Source of the DNA: Roseiarcus fermentans
GTDB lineage: Bacteria; Pseudomonadota; Alphaproteobacteria; Rhizobiales; Beijerinckiaceae
NCBI RefSeq assembly: GCF_003315135.1
Contig: NZ_QNRK01000048.1
Coordinates: 1 to 50,063, forward strand
Direction of reading: 5' to 3'
Length of the DNA: 50,063 nt
Shown: piece by piece, positions 39,714 to 48,982 of the stretch
Position numbering within the stretch: position 1 is the first letter of the stretch
How the letters are laid out: every line of letters starts with the position of its first letter
Program-made: the position numbers and the translations under genes
The notes under the pieces: generated by a model
What the model saw: the letters and a program-made list of their open reading frames with translations, nothing else
Databases searched by the model: none
Told to the model about the DNA's origin: nothing

Positions 39714-39935
39714 TTAGCTGATGAGCGAGACGACGCTGTGCGCCGCGTTGGTGACGCCGTCGAGCATCGCCCAGCCCTTGGGTCCGGGAATCCAGGGGCG
39801 CCACGCCCACACGAGAATGTGAGCGAGCACACAGACGCAGATGAAGGCGATGAAGCTCGAAACGAACAGCGAGTGGAACTCCTGCGCTTCCGCTTCCGTC
39901 AGTCCGGATAATGTGGATCTATCGTCGCTGGGCAT
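39714..39935 (-). CDS. pufB: PufB, LH1 antenna beta polypeptide
   Basis: A 73-residue antenna protein with the beta signature [37 protein letters not shown]; the second His ligates bacteriochlorophyll. ATG 39935 is preceded by GGAGG. It is the first structural gene after the pufQ-like gene. The C-terminal extension [23 protein letters not shown] is longer than in Rhodobacter. Confidence 0.96.
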   Translation of the reverse strand: MPSDDRSTLSGLTEAEAQEFHSLFVSSFIAFICVCVLAHILVWAWRPWIPGPKGWAMLDGVTNAAHSVVSLIS

Positions 39936-40033
39936 CTACTGACCTCCAACTTTACTGCCGTGCACGCCCTTCACGGCGAGATTGTCGAGACCTCCGTCAC
40001 GACAGGCGTACCGGGCGACTTCCGTCGCTCGGA

Positions 40034-40321
40034 TCAGTGCAGGAGCGATCGCGCCATGAGCACGTAGGACGTCGCGATCGACGCCTGCGTCTTGGCTTCC
40101 GTCAGCCAATCGCGCTGACCAGTCGCAGCGCCACTGCGCCTCAGCCCGGTCATCACGCGATGCGTTCCTTCTGCGATCGCGAACAGCGGCACGAGCGCGC
40201 ACCACAGCAGACGTCCGTCCGCGGGATGGTGGAGCCCGGCCTGATCGGCATGGATCGGTTTGTGCATCCTTCCTCTCCTCAGCCCTGTCGCCGTTCCTCG
40301 CCGGCCGCCCGCGTCGGTCAT
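40034..40321 (-). CDS. Small pufQ-position protein, probable divergent PufQ
   Basis: A protein of 95 residues (from ATG 40321, which overlaps the bchZ stop as ATGA) or 77 residues (from ATG 40267, which has a GGAGAGGAAGG site and starts [11 protein letters not shown]). It has one hydrophobic segment ([17 protein letters not shown]) and a helix [19 protein letters not shown]. Its place between bchZ and pufB and its size are those of pufQ, the factor that supports bacteriochlorophyll synthesis, but sequence similarity is weak to my eye. The shorter start seems better since the first 18 residues of the long form are low-complexity. Confidence 0.6.
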   Translation of the reverse strand: MTDAGGRRGTATGLRRGRMHKPIHADQAGLHHPADGRLLWCALVPLFAIAEGTHRVMTGLRRSGAATGQRDWLTEAKTQASIATSYVLMARSLLH

Positions 40322-41772
40322 GCGCGCCCCTCAGCCAGTTGAGCGCGCGCCCGTTCGAAGCGCGCGAGACTCACGCGATCTTCTCCCGCCTGCCGCGCCT
40401 CGCGCTCGGCGGCGTCCCTGAGCCGCTTGGCGGCGGAAATGCGCACGAGCACCGGACTCGACTCGACGAGCTCGTCGAGACGCGTCCGGGCCGCTTCGTC
40501 CCAGCGAAGCTCGCGATGGATGCGCGACGGGGTCGCCTCGATCCGGTCGAGGTCCGCCCCGAGCGGGAGAATGGCGAATAGCGCGTCGAACAGTGCGTTG
40601 CACACTTCCTGCACGAGGTAGGTCGCGCCCGCGTAGCCCATGAAGGGCGTGCCGGTGTGCCGGCGCACGATCGCGCCGGGGAAGGAAGCGGGGATGTACA
40701 TTGCCCGCGCGCCCGCTTCCGCCAGATAGAGGCGCTCGTTGTAGCTGCCGAACAGGACCAGCGGAGTCCTCGCGCGGATCGCCTCTCGCACCGCGGCGTT
40801 GTCGGTCTTTTCTCCCGGTCGCCTGGGGATGGCGAACTGGCAGGGGAGGCCCAGTTCGTCCTCGAGAAAATGCCGGACGCCGCGAGCGTAGGTTTCGGAG
40901 GCGACGATCGCGAAGGTCGCGGTGCCGAAGAAGTCCTGCGTCACCGAGCGCCACAGGTCCCACACCGGCTTGATCGTGGTGTGCTTCTCGCGCTCTATGA
41001 ACGGCTCGGGGTCGAGGCCCAGAAGCTCGCCCAGCGCGCCCAGAAACCGGGTGGTCGTGTGCAAGCCGATCGGCGCCATCAGGTAGGGCCGGTCGAGCGC
41101 CTCGCACAAAGCCTGGCCGAACTCGCGGTACAGGCAGACGTTGACCTCGGCCTCGGCGAGGCGCGGCACGTCCTCGATATGGCTCCCGAGCGGAAACACC
41201 ATGCCGACCTCGGCCCCGATCCCCTCGATCAGTCGCCGGACTTCGGCGACATCGGAGGGCATGTTGAACACGCCGTAGGCCGGGCCGATGATGTTGACCT
41301 TGGGCTTCGCGCCCGCGGCGCGCGCCTTTGGCGTGCCGGCGCGGCCCTTCTTCGGGCCGAACTCGCTCCACAGCCACGCCATCGCGCGGTTGGCGCACTG
41401 CCATTGATCCTCGTCGATGGTGCGCGGCAGGAAGCGCTGCAGCCCGGTTCCCTCGGGCGTCACCCCGCCGCCGATCATCTCGGCGATTGATCCGGTGACG
41501 ACGACGCTCGGCAGGTCGGGGTCGAGGGTCGCGTGGGCGCGCTTCATCGCGCCTTCCGTCCCGTGCCGGCCGAGCTCCTCCTCGGAAATCCCGGTGACGA
41601 CGATCGGCAGTTCGTGCGGGGGCAGGGCGTCGGTGTAATGCAGCACCGCCGTCACCGGCAGGTTCTCGCAGCCCACCGGTCCGTCGATGACGACCTGCAG
41701 GCCCTTGATCGCGGCGAAGACGTAGACCGCGCCCCAGTAGCCGCCGGCCCTGTCGTGATCGAGGACTAGCAT
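40318..41772 (-). CDS. bchZ: BchZ, chlorophyllide a reductase subunit Z
   Basis: A 484-residue nitrogenase-like subunit. [54 protein letters not shown] and the C-terminal [16 protein letters not shown] are typical. With BchY it forms the catalytic component that reduces the B ring of chlorophyllide a, receiving electrons from BchX. ATG 41772 overlaps bchY by 7 bp. Confidence 0.94.
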   Translation of the reverse strand: MLVLDHDRAGGYWGAVYVFAAIKGLQVVIDGPVGCENLPVTAVLHYTDALPPHELPIVVTGISEEELGRHGTEGAMKRAHATLDPDLPSVVVTGSIAEMIGGGVTPEGTGLQRFLPRTIDEDQWQCANRAMAWLWSEFGPKKGRAGTPKARAAGAKPKVNIIGPAYGVFNMPSDVAEVRRLIEGIGAEVGMVFPLGSHIEDVPRLAEAEVNVCLYREFGQALCEALDRPYLMAPIGLHTTTRFLGALGELLGLDPEPFIEREKHTTIKPVWDLWRSVTQDFFGTATFAIVASETYARGVRHFLEDELGLPCQFAIPRRPGEKTDNAAVREAIRARTPLVLFGSYNERLYLAEAGARAMYIPASFPGAIVRRHTGTPFMGYAGATYLVQEVCNALFDALFAILPLGADLDRIEATPSRIHRELRWDEAARTRLDELVESSPVLVRISAAKRLRDAAEREARQAGEDRVSLARFERARAQLAEGRA

Positions 41773-43307
41773 GCGCCCGGCTCCTCGGCCTTGGCCCTGG
41801 CGGCTTGCGCCCGACGGCGCTTCGCCTTGAACTCCGGCCGGTCGCGCGGAACGGCGTTCCAGTGGCCCGCGGCGTAGCCAGCGCCGACGCCGGCGAAGAA
41901 TTCGCACATCTCGTCGAACCGGCTCTTGCCGGCGATCGCGGTGTTGACGACCTTGGCGAGAGAGCTTGCGCCGGCTACGCCCATGAGCGGGCGCGCGGAG
42001 ATCAGATTGGTGAAGTAGAGCGCGGGGATGGAGCGCTCCTTCGCCTTCTGAACGACCGGCGTCGTGCCGATGGCGAGGTCGGGCTCGTACTCGGCGAGCG
42101 CGGCGCAATCGTCTTCCAGCGAGGCGCGGAACCTGACCTGCACGCCCCTGGCTTCGAGCCAGTCGCGGTCGTCGAGCGAGAAGCGCGTCTTGGGACACGC
42201 CGTGCCGACGTAGCGGACGTCGGCGCCGCTTTCGACCATGAGTCGTGCGACGATCAGTTCCGATCCCTCGTAGCCGGAGAGGGTGACACGGCCGGCGATC
42301 GGGGTCGCCGCAAGAGCGCCCTTGATCGCCGGAAGAAGCTTCGCCTTGGCCGCATCGATCCGGTCGGCGGCGACCCCGCAAGCCTTGCCGATCGCCTCGA
42401 GCCAGGCCGCCGTCCCGTCGACGCCGACGGGCGCGGAGCCGACCACCGGGCGCCCGGCGAGTTCGAACTCGCGCACCGACGCCGTGTAGTGGGGATGGAT
42501 CGCGGCGACGGCCGCGCAGTCGAGCGCGCCGTAGAGCTCGCGCCATTCGCGGGTCGGGACGACCGGACCCGCGGCCAGTCCCAGAAGGTCGAGCATGCCG
42601 CCGATCTGGACGGGGTCAGCCGGGAACATCTCGCCCAGCAGCGTCACCGAAGGCTTTTCCGATCGCGGCGCGCGCGGCGCCTGAACCGGCCCCTGTTCCG
42701 CCTCGCGGCGGGCGAAATTCAGCATCGCGCCGGCGAGGACGTCCTTGGCTTCGGCATGGGTCGGCACGCCGAAGCCCGGGACGTCGATGCCGATCACGCG
42801 CACGCCGTCGATCTCCCTCGGCAGCAGCCGCAGCGGCACGCCCGAGGCCGACGGCACGCAGAGATTGATCACGACGATCGCATCGTAGCGGTCGGGGTCG
42901 GCGAGCGAGACGACGGCCTCGCGGATGTCCTCGAACAGCTTGCCGGTGACCAGCGTCTCGGAACTGAACGGGACGTAACCGACGGTCCGCTTCGCGCCGT
43001 AGAAATGCGAGGTGAAGGTGAGGCCGTAGACGCAGCACGCCGAGCCGCACAGCACGCTCGCGGTGCGCCGCATGCGCAGCCCGACGCGCAGCGCGCCGAA
43101 CGCGGGGCACATGGACTGCGGCTGGTCGTGCGGCCCTGCCGGATAATCGCGGGCGTAGCGTTCGAGCGTCTCGCCCGATCCGGCCTGGCGCGCCGCCTCG
43201 CGGACGGCCGCCTTGTCGGAATGGCAGGACGCGGTTTCGGGCGCGGGCGCGCCGACTTCTGCGGGGGCGGCGCCGTTCGCGGGGCGGATATCGAGACAGT
43301 CGGTCAT
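41766..43307 (-). CDS. bchY: BchY, chlorophyllide a reductase subunit Y
   Basis: A 513-residue NifD/K-like subunit. [44 protein letters not shown] contains the Fe-S cysteines; [21 protein letters not shown] follows. It partners BchZ. The first 60 residues are variable. The gene lies 16 bp after bchX. Confidence 0.94.
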   Translation of the reverse strand: MTDCLDIRPANGAAPAEVGAPAPETASCHSDKAAVREAARQAGSGETLERYARDYPAGPHDQPQSMCPAFGALRVGLRMRRTASVLCGSACCVYGLTFTSHFYGAKRTVGYVPFSSETLVTGKLFEDIREAVVSLADPDRYDAIVVINLCVPSASGVPLRLLPREIDGVRVIGIDVPGFGVPTHAEAKDVLAGAMLNFARREAEQGPVQAPRAPRSEKPSVTLLGEMFPADPVQIGGMLDLLGLAAGPVVPTREWRELYGALDCAAVAAIHPHYTASVREFELAGRPVVGSAPVGVDGTAAWLEAIGKACGVAADRIDAAKAKLLPAIKGALAATPIAGRVTLSGYEGSELIVARLMVESGADVRYVGTACPKTRFSLDDRDWLEARGVQVRFRASLEDDCAALAEYEPDLAIGTTPVVQKAKERSIPALYFTNLISARPLMGVAGASSLAKVVNTAIAGKSRFDEMCEFFAGVGAGYAAGHWNAVPRDRPEFKAKRRRAQAARAKAEEPGAC

Positions 43308-43323
43308 GACTTTCCGGGCGCCC

Positions 43324-44325
43324 TCAGACTGCTGGGTCGTAGACGACTTCGAGGGACGGCCTGGGCTTCAGCGCCCCGCCGCACATGTCCGCCATCGTCG
43401 CGGGCTCGAGCGTCACGTGCCGTCCGACCGCGTCGCCGGCGAAGAGGCCGAGGAGACCGTCCTGCGAGAGCGGCTTGGGGCGGTTCGGCAGCGCCGCGGC
43501 GACATTGGTGGCGAGATCCTCGAACAGCCCCGCCCAGCGTCCGCCGGGTTTGCCGACGATTTCGTAGTTCGCGCTCTTCCTGCGGATATCGTCGTCGGCC
43601 GGGATCGAGGCGAGCACCGGAACGCCCGCGGCCGCGGCGAACGCGCGCGCCTCGCCGGTTCCGTCGTCCTTGTTGATCACGAGGCCGCCGATGCCGACGT
43701 TGCCGCCGAGCCTGCGGAAATACTCGACCGCCGAGCAGACGTTGTTGGCGACGTAGAGCGACTGAAGGTCGTTCGAGCCGACGATGATGACCTTCTGGCA
43801 CATGTCGCGCGCGATCGGCAGGCCGAACCCGCCGCACACCACGTCGCCGAGAAAGTCGAGCAGGACGAAGTCGAACCCCCACTCGTGGAAGCCGAGCTTC
43901 TCCAGCAGCTCGAAGCCGTGGATGATGCCGCGCCCGCCGCAACCGCGCCCGACTTCCGGCCCGCCGAGCTCCATGGCGAAGACGCCGTCGCGCTTGAAGC
44001 AGACGTCGCCGATCGAAACCTGCTCGCCCGCGAGCTTCTTTCGGGTCGAGGTCTCGATGATCGTCGGGGTGGCGCGACCGCCGAACAGCAGGGAGGTCGT
44101 GTCGCTCTTCGGGTCGCAGCCGATCAGCAGGACCTTCTTGCCCTGCTGCGCCATCATGTAGGACAGGTTGGCGAGGGTGAAGCTCTTGCCGATTCCGCCC
44201 TTGCCGTAGATCGCGATGATCTGCGTCGTCTTGGCGGCGGGCGCGGGTTCGGCCGCGGCGGCCTCGAGATGCGCCGGTGGGTTCGCCACTTCTTCGGCGG
44301 TGAGAAAGCCCTCGCCGAGACTCAT
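43324..44325 (-). CDS. bchX: BchX, chlorophyllide a reductase iron protein
   Basis: A 333-residue NifH/BchL-like ATPase: P-loop GKGGIGKS (41-48), cysteine ligands of the bridging [4Fe-4S] cluster in GRGCGGRGI and VVCGGFGLP. It donates electrons to BchYZ with ATP hydrolysis. ATG 44325 overlaps the bchC stop (ATGA) and has GGAGG upstream, giving exactly the length of the R. capsulatus protein. Confidence 0.95.
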   Translation of the reverse strand: MSLGEGFLTAEEVANPPAHLEAAAAEPAPAAKTTQIIAIYGKGGIGKSFTLANLSYMMAQQGKKVLLIGCDPKSDTTSLLFGGRATPTIIETSTRKKLAGEQVSIGDVCFKRDGVFAMELGGPEVGRGCGGRGIIHGFELLEKLGFHEWGFDFVLLDFLGDVVCGGFGLPIARDMCQKVIIVGSNDLQSLYVANNVCSAVEYFRRLGGNVGIGGLVINKDDGTGEARAFAAAAGVPVLASIPADDDIRRKSANYEIVGKPGGRWAGLFEDLATNVAAALPNRPKPLSQDGLLGLFAGDAVGRHVTLEPATMADMCGGALKPRPSLEVVYDPAV

Positions 44326-45263
44326 GCCAACGTCCTCCAGTCGAGCACCATTTTCAGACATGCGGGATCGCCGAAGGCGACCGGATAGGCTTCCGGGGCC
44401 GAGCTCGCCGGAGCGCGATGGGTGATCAGCCCGTCCAGCGAAAGCAGACCCGACTCGACCAGGCGCGCCGCCTCGGCGAGGTCGCCCTCGCGCCACTGCG
44501 CGGTGACCCGGAAGCGGGCCTCGCGCATGAACGCGGGTGGAAAGGCGAAGCTCACCCGGTCGTAGAAGCCGGCGAGCACGATCTCGCCGCCGGGCGCCAG
44601 ACGCTGAACGAGCAAATCAAGCGCGCTTGCATCGCCGCTGACGTCGATGACCACCGGGTAGGATTTGCGCGAATCGTCCTCGGGCGTGGTGACGGCGTAG
44701 CCGGTCCCGCCGTCGCGCCGGTTCGCGTTGGTCTCCCACACCACCGGCGGTTCGCCGCCCCGCAGCGTTGCGAGCCGCGCCATCAGCCGGCCGAGAACGC
44801 CGTGTCCGACGATCAGCGCCCCCGCCTCGAGCGTCGACCCAGAGAGGGCGTGCAGCGCGGTGGCGGCGAGCGCGAGCAACACCGCTTTTTCTCCAAGCGA
44901 CTCGGACACCGGGACCACGCGGTCGCCCCGCGTCACGAGCCTCGAGGCCGCGCCGCCGTGCAGTCCGCGGACCGGACCAAAGCAACGCGCGCCCGGCACG
45001 AACACCCGGGCGCCGACAGGAATCCGGGAGTCCGGGCCGGCGTCGACTACACGTCCGACGGTCTCGTAGCCGGGGACGAGCGGATAGCCCATGCCGGGAA
45101 AGTGCGGCATTTGGCCGGTGTAGAGCAGCCGCTCGGTTCCGGCGCTCACGCCGGTCCACAGCGTCTCCACGACGACATCACCCGCGGCCGGGGAGTCGAC
45201 CGGGAGCGTCGTCAACGACAGGCGCTCCGGCTGCTCCAAAACCACGGCCAGGGACTTCAACAT
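44322..45263 (-). CDS. bchC: BchC, bacteriochlorophyllide dehydrogenase
   Basis: A 313-residue medium-chain dehydrogenase-like protein (GTERLLYTGQMPHFPGMGYPLVPGYETVGRVV; HGVLGRLMARLATLRGG nucleotide region; VIDVSGDASAL) that oxidises the C3 1-hydroxyethyl group of the bacteriochlorophyll precursor. ATG 45263 is preceded by CGGGAG; a GTG at 45281 is in frame. It is the first bch gene of the superoperon and has its own PpsR-controlled promoter. Confidence 0.92.
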   Translation of the reverse strand: MLKSLAVVLEQPERLSLTTLPVDSPAAGDVVVETLWTGVSAGTERLLYTGQMPHFPGMGYPLVPGYETVGRVVDAGPDSRIPVGARVFVPGARCFGPVRGLHGGAASRLVTRGDRVVPVSESLGEKAVLLALAATALHALSGSTLEAGALIVGHGVLGRLMARLATLRGGEPPVVWETNANRRDGGTGYAVTTPEDDSRKSYPVVIDVSGDASALDLLVQRLAPGGEIVLAGFYDRVSFAFPPAFMREARFRVTAQWREGDLAEAARLVESGLLSLDGLITHRAPASSAPEAYPVAFGDPACLKMVLDWRTLA

Positions 45264-45294
45264 GCCCGGCGGCTCCCGCACTCAGACTCTCTGG

Positions 45295-45338
45295 TGTAAG
45301 TCTAACTTGTCACCTCAAAGCGTCAAGTCGAATTTACA
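45295..45338 (-). promoter_or_regulatory. bchC promoter with two near-consensus PpsR/CrtJ sites
   Basis: Two TGT-N12-ACA-like sites, each with a single mismatch, lie exactly 8 bp apart (45295-45312 and 45321-45338). On the minus strand the distal site covers a -35 box TTGACG (45326-45321) and the proximal one a -10 box TAGACT (45304-45299), separated by 16 bp. This arrangement is the one described for the R. capsulatus bchC promoter, where CrtJ binds the two sites cooperatively. The distal site overlaps the end of crtF. Confidence 0.8.
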
Positions 45339-46473
45339 CTCGGGAGGCCTTCACGATGCTGAGAACGAACGGATTCGGGGTCCTCAGACGGAGGGGGCGG
45401 GCGAATCCCGCATCCTTCAGGAGAGCGCCGATCTCGTCGGGCGTGCGCGGCCGACCGCGCCCCATCGCCAGCAAATAAAGGCCGAAATAGGCGTCCCCCA
45501 TGGGTTCGGCGCCCCGAATCCCCGACATCGGTTCGGCGATGAGGATGTCGCCGTCGTGCGGCAATGCGCCGCGCACCGCCGCCAGGATCGCGCCCGCCTC
45601 CGCGTCGTTGTGGTCGTGCAGGACTCGCACCAGAGTCGCGACATCGGCGCCCTCGGGCAGGGGATCGCGCAGCATGTCGCCGCCGGCGACCGCGACGCGC
45701 TTCTGAAGCCCGAGTTCCGTCAACCGCGCCCGCGCCCGCTCCGCGACCCGCGGCAGGTCGAACAGCGTGACCGCGAGACGGGGATGCCGCTGCGCCGCCG
45801 CGACGGCGAAGGCGCCCTCGCCGCCCCCGACATCGAGGAGACGGCGCCGGCTCACGAACGGATAGGCGGCGAGGACCGCGTCCGCCACCTGCGCGTGGGT
45901 CCGGGACATGAGCGCGCTGTAGGCGGCGGCGGCGCCGTCGCCGTCATCGGGCCTGGTCGGGTCCGACGCATAGCTCCAGAACCGGGACAGCCGCGTCTCG
46001 ACGTGGCCGCGCAGCAGCGCCGCCGGATCGGCGAGGTCGGCGTAGAAGAGGTCGTGATGCGCGACGAATTCGGCGACCGCGGCGTTGCCGAGGGTCGCGG
46101 CGCCGAGGTCGTCGAGCGCGAACCGGCCGTCGGGCAGCGCCCGGACGAGCCGGAGCGCGGCGGCGGCCTTGAGCAGGCGCAGCGCGGCCGGCGGCTCGAG
46201 GCCCGTTTCGGCCGCGGTCGTCGCGACGTCGACGGCCCCCGCGCGCAGGATCTCGAAGACGCGCAGTTTGACGCAGGCGCTCAGGATCTGGGAATAGACG
46301 AAGCCCGCGCACAGATCGAACAGCGCCCGGGCGTCCCGCCGCACGAGCCCGCGGGTGAGCGGCGACTGCGCCGCCCAGCGCTGGAAGGCGGGATCGGCGG
46401 TGCGCCGGATGCGCCAATCCTTGATGCGCCGCGCGAGTGCGGAGAACAGCGGCGGCAGGCCCGGGGACGCCAT
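45334..46473 (-). CDS. crtF: CrtF, demethylspheroidene/hydroxyneurosporene O-methyltransferase
   Basis: A 379-residue SAM-dependent O-methyltransferase: a dimerisation domain (about 40-170), the SAM motif LLDVGGGEGAFAVAAAQRHP, LFDLPRVAERA, and HDHNDAEAGAIL near the catalytic His. It methylates the tertiary hydroxyl of acyclic carotenoids on the way to spheroidene or spirilloxanthin. It starts 13 bp after crtE. Confidence 0.92.
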   Translation of the reverse strand: MASPGLPPLFSALARRIKDWRIRRTADPAFQRWAAQSPLTRGLVRRDARALFDLCAGFVYSQILSACVKLRVFEILRAGAVDVATTAAETGLEPPAALRLLKAAAALRLVRALPDGRFALDDLGAATLGNAAVAEFVAHHDLFYADLADPAALLRGHVETRLSRFWSYASDPTRPDDGDGAAAAYSALMSRTHAQVADAVLAAYPFVSRRRLLDVGGGEGAFAVAAAQRHPRLAVTLFDLPRVAERARARLTELGLQKRVAVAGGDMLRDPLPEGADVATLVRVLHDHNDAEAGAILAAVRGALPHDGDILIAEPMSGIRGAEPMGDAYFGLYLLAMGRGRPRTPDEIGALLKDAGFARPLRLRTPNPFVLSIVKASRV

Positions 46474-46486
46474 CGCGCCCGAGGGG

Positions 46487-47350
46487 TCAGGCGGCGACCT
46501 GGGTCAGTTGCCTCGGGAACAGCGCCCGCGTCTGCAGCTCGATCGCCTTGCACAGCGCCGCGCGTCCCGGGCAGTCGGGGATCGACGCCGAGGCCGCTGC
46601 GACCAGCGTCTCGAGCCTCGACTTGGCGCCGGCGATTCCGAGCTGGGCCGCGGCGTTCGGACGGGTTCGCGCCGCGTCCTGGCCGATCGGCTTGCCGAGT
46701 TCTTCCGCGGTGCAGAGCACGTCGCGCAGATCGTCGGCGACCTGATAGGCCTCGCCGATCTTGTCGCCGAGCATCCGCCACGGCTCCGGGTCGACTCCCG
46801 CCGACGCCGCTCCGGACATGGTCGCGCCGACGAACAGCGCGCCGGTCTTGGCCCGCTGATAGTCGGCCAGCGGGACGGCGGCCTCGCATTCCCAGGCCTG
46901 GCCCGCTACGATCCCGCCCGGCGCGCCGACGGCCCCGGCGACGATCGCAATCGCGGGCGCGAGCCGGCTCGGCGCCACCTCGCGCGCCAAGGTCTCGAAC
47001 GCGAGCACGATCAGCGCGTCGCCGGTGAGGACGGCGATCGGTTCGCCGAACTGCGCGTGAACCGAGGGCTTTCCGCGTCGCGTGTCGGCGTTGTCGAACG
47101 AGGGCAGGTCGTCGTGAACCAGAGACGCGCAATGCAGCAGCTCGACCGCGGCCGCCGCGGCGTAGGTCTCGCGCGGAAACGGCGCGCCGCAGGCGGCGGC
47201 GACGGCGATGCACAGGTTCGGCCGGATCCGGTGCCCGCCCGGGAACACCGCGTAATGCAGGGCCGAGGCGAGCAGCGGCGGCGACCCAGCGTCTCCGGCG
47301 CGATGGACGGCGCTTTCCAGCGCCAGCTCGATGCGGTCCGAAGTCAGCAC
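46487..47350 (-). CDS. crtE: CrtE, geranylgeranyl diphosphate synthase
   Basis: A 287-residue polyprenyl synthase with the first aspartate-rich motif in LVHDDLPSFDNADTRRGKPSVH and the second in QVADDLRDVLC, plus PGGHRIRPNLC. It makes the C20 precursor of carotenoids and of the bacteriochlorophyll tail. I chose GTG 47350 because GGAGG lies five bases upstream. The promoter is shared with the divergent crtD. Confidence 0.93.
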   Translation of the reverse strand: MLTSDRIELALESAVHRAGDAGSPPLLASALHYAVFPGGHRIRPNLCIAVAAACGAPFPRETYAAAAAVELLHCASLVHDDLPSFDNADTRRGKPSVHAQFGEPIAVLTGDALIVLAFETLAREVAPSRLAPAIAIVAGAVGAPGGIVAGQAWECEAAVPLADYQRAKTGALFVGATMSGAASAGVDPEPWRMLGDKIGEAYQVADDLRDVLCTAEELGKPIGQDAARTRPNAAAQLGIAGAKSRLETLVAAASASIPDCPGRAALCKAIELQTRALFPRQLTQVAA

Positions 47351-47391
47351 ACGCGCCTCCAGTGTCGTAAAGACGGCTTGTCTCTCTCTCG

Positions 47392-47409
47392 TGTCATGAG
47401 AACTTGACA
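47392..47409. promoter_or_regulatory. PpsR/CrtJ operator between crtE and crtD
   Basis: TGTCATGAGAACTTGACA fits TGT-N12-ACA exactly and is palindromic in its outer parts. It sits 42 bp upstream of crtE and 31 bp upstream of crtD, where one bound repressor could close both promoters. TTGACA within it could act as a -35 box. Confidence 0.8.
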
Positions 47410-47440
47410 CATTCGCACGTGTCCCGCAAGGAGAGCCGTC

Positions 47441-48982
47441 ATGGCGGATCGTCGCATCGTCATCGTCGGAGCGGGCATGGGCGGGCTCGCCGCCGCCGTC
47501 CTCCTGTCTTCCGCCGGCTTTCGCACGACCGTGATCGAGGCGACCGACCGGGCGGGCGGGAAAATGCGCCCGGCTCCGCTCGCCGGACGCCCGATCGACG
47601 CCGGACCGACCGTGCTGACGATGCGCTGGGTGTTCGATCGGCTGTTCGACGAGGCCGGCTCCTCGCTGTCGCAATGGGCGACGCTCGTCCGGGCCGAGCG
47701 GCTCGCCCGACACGCCTGGGCCGACGGCTCCCGCCTCGACCTCTATTCCGACATCGACCGCAGCGCCGACGCGATTCTGGCGTTCGCGGGCGCGCGCGAG
47801 GCCCGCGGCTATCGGGCCTTCTGCAAGCGCGCGCAGGCGATCTACGAGACGCTGCGCCCGGGCTTCATCGACGCGCCGCGCGTCGCCGGCCCGCTCGATC
47901 TGTCGGCGCGCGTCGGCCTCTCGCACGTCGGGGACCTCGTCCGCATCGCGCCGTTCGCAACGATGTGGAAGGCGCTCGGCGAACATTTCGCCGATCCGCG
48001 GCTGCGCCAGCTGTTCGGGCGCTACGCCACCTATTGCGGCTCGTCGCCGTTCCTCGCGCCCGCGACGCTGATGCTCGTCGCCCATGTCGAGCGGGAGGGC
48101 GTGTGGCTCGTCGAGGGGGGCATGGCGCGGCTGGCCGAGGCGCTTCGCGGCCTCGCCGAAGCGCGCGGCGCGCAGTTCCGGTTCGGGACCGCGGTGGCGC
48201 GCATCCTGACGGCGGGCGGCCGGGTGGCGGGCGTCGCGACCGGCGCGGGCGAGCCGATCGCCGCGGACGCCGTCATCTGGAACGGCGACGTCGCCGCGCT
48301 CGCGGACGGCGCGGCCGGCCCCGAGGCCAGGCGCGCGGTCGCCGCCCACACGCCCGAGCGGTCGCTGTCGGCGGTGACCTGGGCGATGTCGGCGCGGGTG
48401 CGCGGGTTCCCGCTCGTCCGCCACACCGTGTTCTTCTCGCGCGACAGCCGCGCCGAATTCGACGATCTGTTCGCCCGCGGCCGCCTGCCCGCCGCCCCGA
48501 CCGTGTATCTTTGCGCCCAGGATCGCGGTGATTCCGACGCGGGCGCGCCCTCGGGGCCCGAGCGCGTCTTCGGCCTCGTCAACGCGCCGGCGCGGCCGGC
48601 CAACCGTCCCCTGACCGCAGCGGAGATCGAGACATGCGAGAGCGCGGCCTTCAGCCTCCTGGGACGGTGCGGATTGACGATCGAGCGGGACCGCGAATCG
48701 ATCGTCCGGACGATTCCGGAGGATTTCGCCAAGGTCTACCCCTCGACCCGGGGGGCGCTCTACGGCCCGGCGACGCACGGCTGGAAGGCGACCTTCGCCC
48801 GGGAAGGGGCGAAGACCCGGCTGCCGGGACTCTATCTCGCGGGGGGCAGCGTTCATCCGGGGCCGGGGGCGCCGATGGCGGCGCTGTCGGGCCGGCAGGC
48901 GGCGCTGAGCGTGATCAGGGACCTTTCTTCGACCGGCCGGTCGCGCCCGGCGGCTACGCCTGGTGGTACGTCGACGCGCTGA
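47441..48982 (+). CDS. crtD: CrtD, 1-hydroxycarotenoid 3,4-desaturase
   Basis: A 513-residue phytoene-desaturase-family flavoprotein: FAD fold IVGAGMGGLAAAVLLSSAGFRTTVIEATDRAGGKMR at the start, and the C-terminal family motif GLYLAGGSVHPGPGAPMAALSGR. It introduces the 3,4 double bond in the spheroidene/spirilloxanthin route. AAGGAG precedes ATG 47441. Its last 50 bp overlap, in another frame, the beginning of the crtC-like coding sequence. Confidence 0.9.
   Translation: MADRRIVIVGAGMGGLAAAVLLSSAGFRTTVIEATDRAGGKMRPAPLAGRPIDAGPTVLTMRWVFDRLFDEAGSSLSQWATLVRAERLARHAWADGSRLDLYSDIDRSADAILAFAGAREARGYRAFCKRAQAIYETLRPGFIDAPRVAGPLDLSARVGLSHVGDLVRIAPFATMWKALGEHFADPRLRQLFGRYATYCGSSPFLAPATLMLVAHVEREGVWLVEGGMARLAEALRGLAEARGAQFRFGTAVARILTAGGRVAGVATGAGEPIAADAVIWNGDVAALADGAAGPEARRAVAAHTPERSLSAVTWAMSARVRGFPLVRHTVFFSRDSRAEFDDLFARGRLPAAPTVYLCAQDRGDSDAGAPSGPERVFGLVNAPARPANRPLTAAEIETCESAAFSLLGRCGLTIERDRESIVRTIPEDFAKVYPSTRGALYGPATHGWKATFAREGAKTRLPGLYLAGGSVHPGPGAPMAALSGRQAALSVIRDLSSTGRSRPAATPGGTSTR

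Noticed and set aside
48634-48930. Long N-terminal extension of CrtC starting at ATG 48634 or GTG 48667
   Set aside because: The extension reads out of frame through the conserved C-terminus of CrtD and is arginine/glycine-rich shadow sequence; family similarity begins only near 48931.
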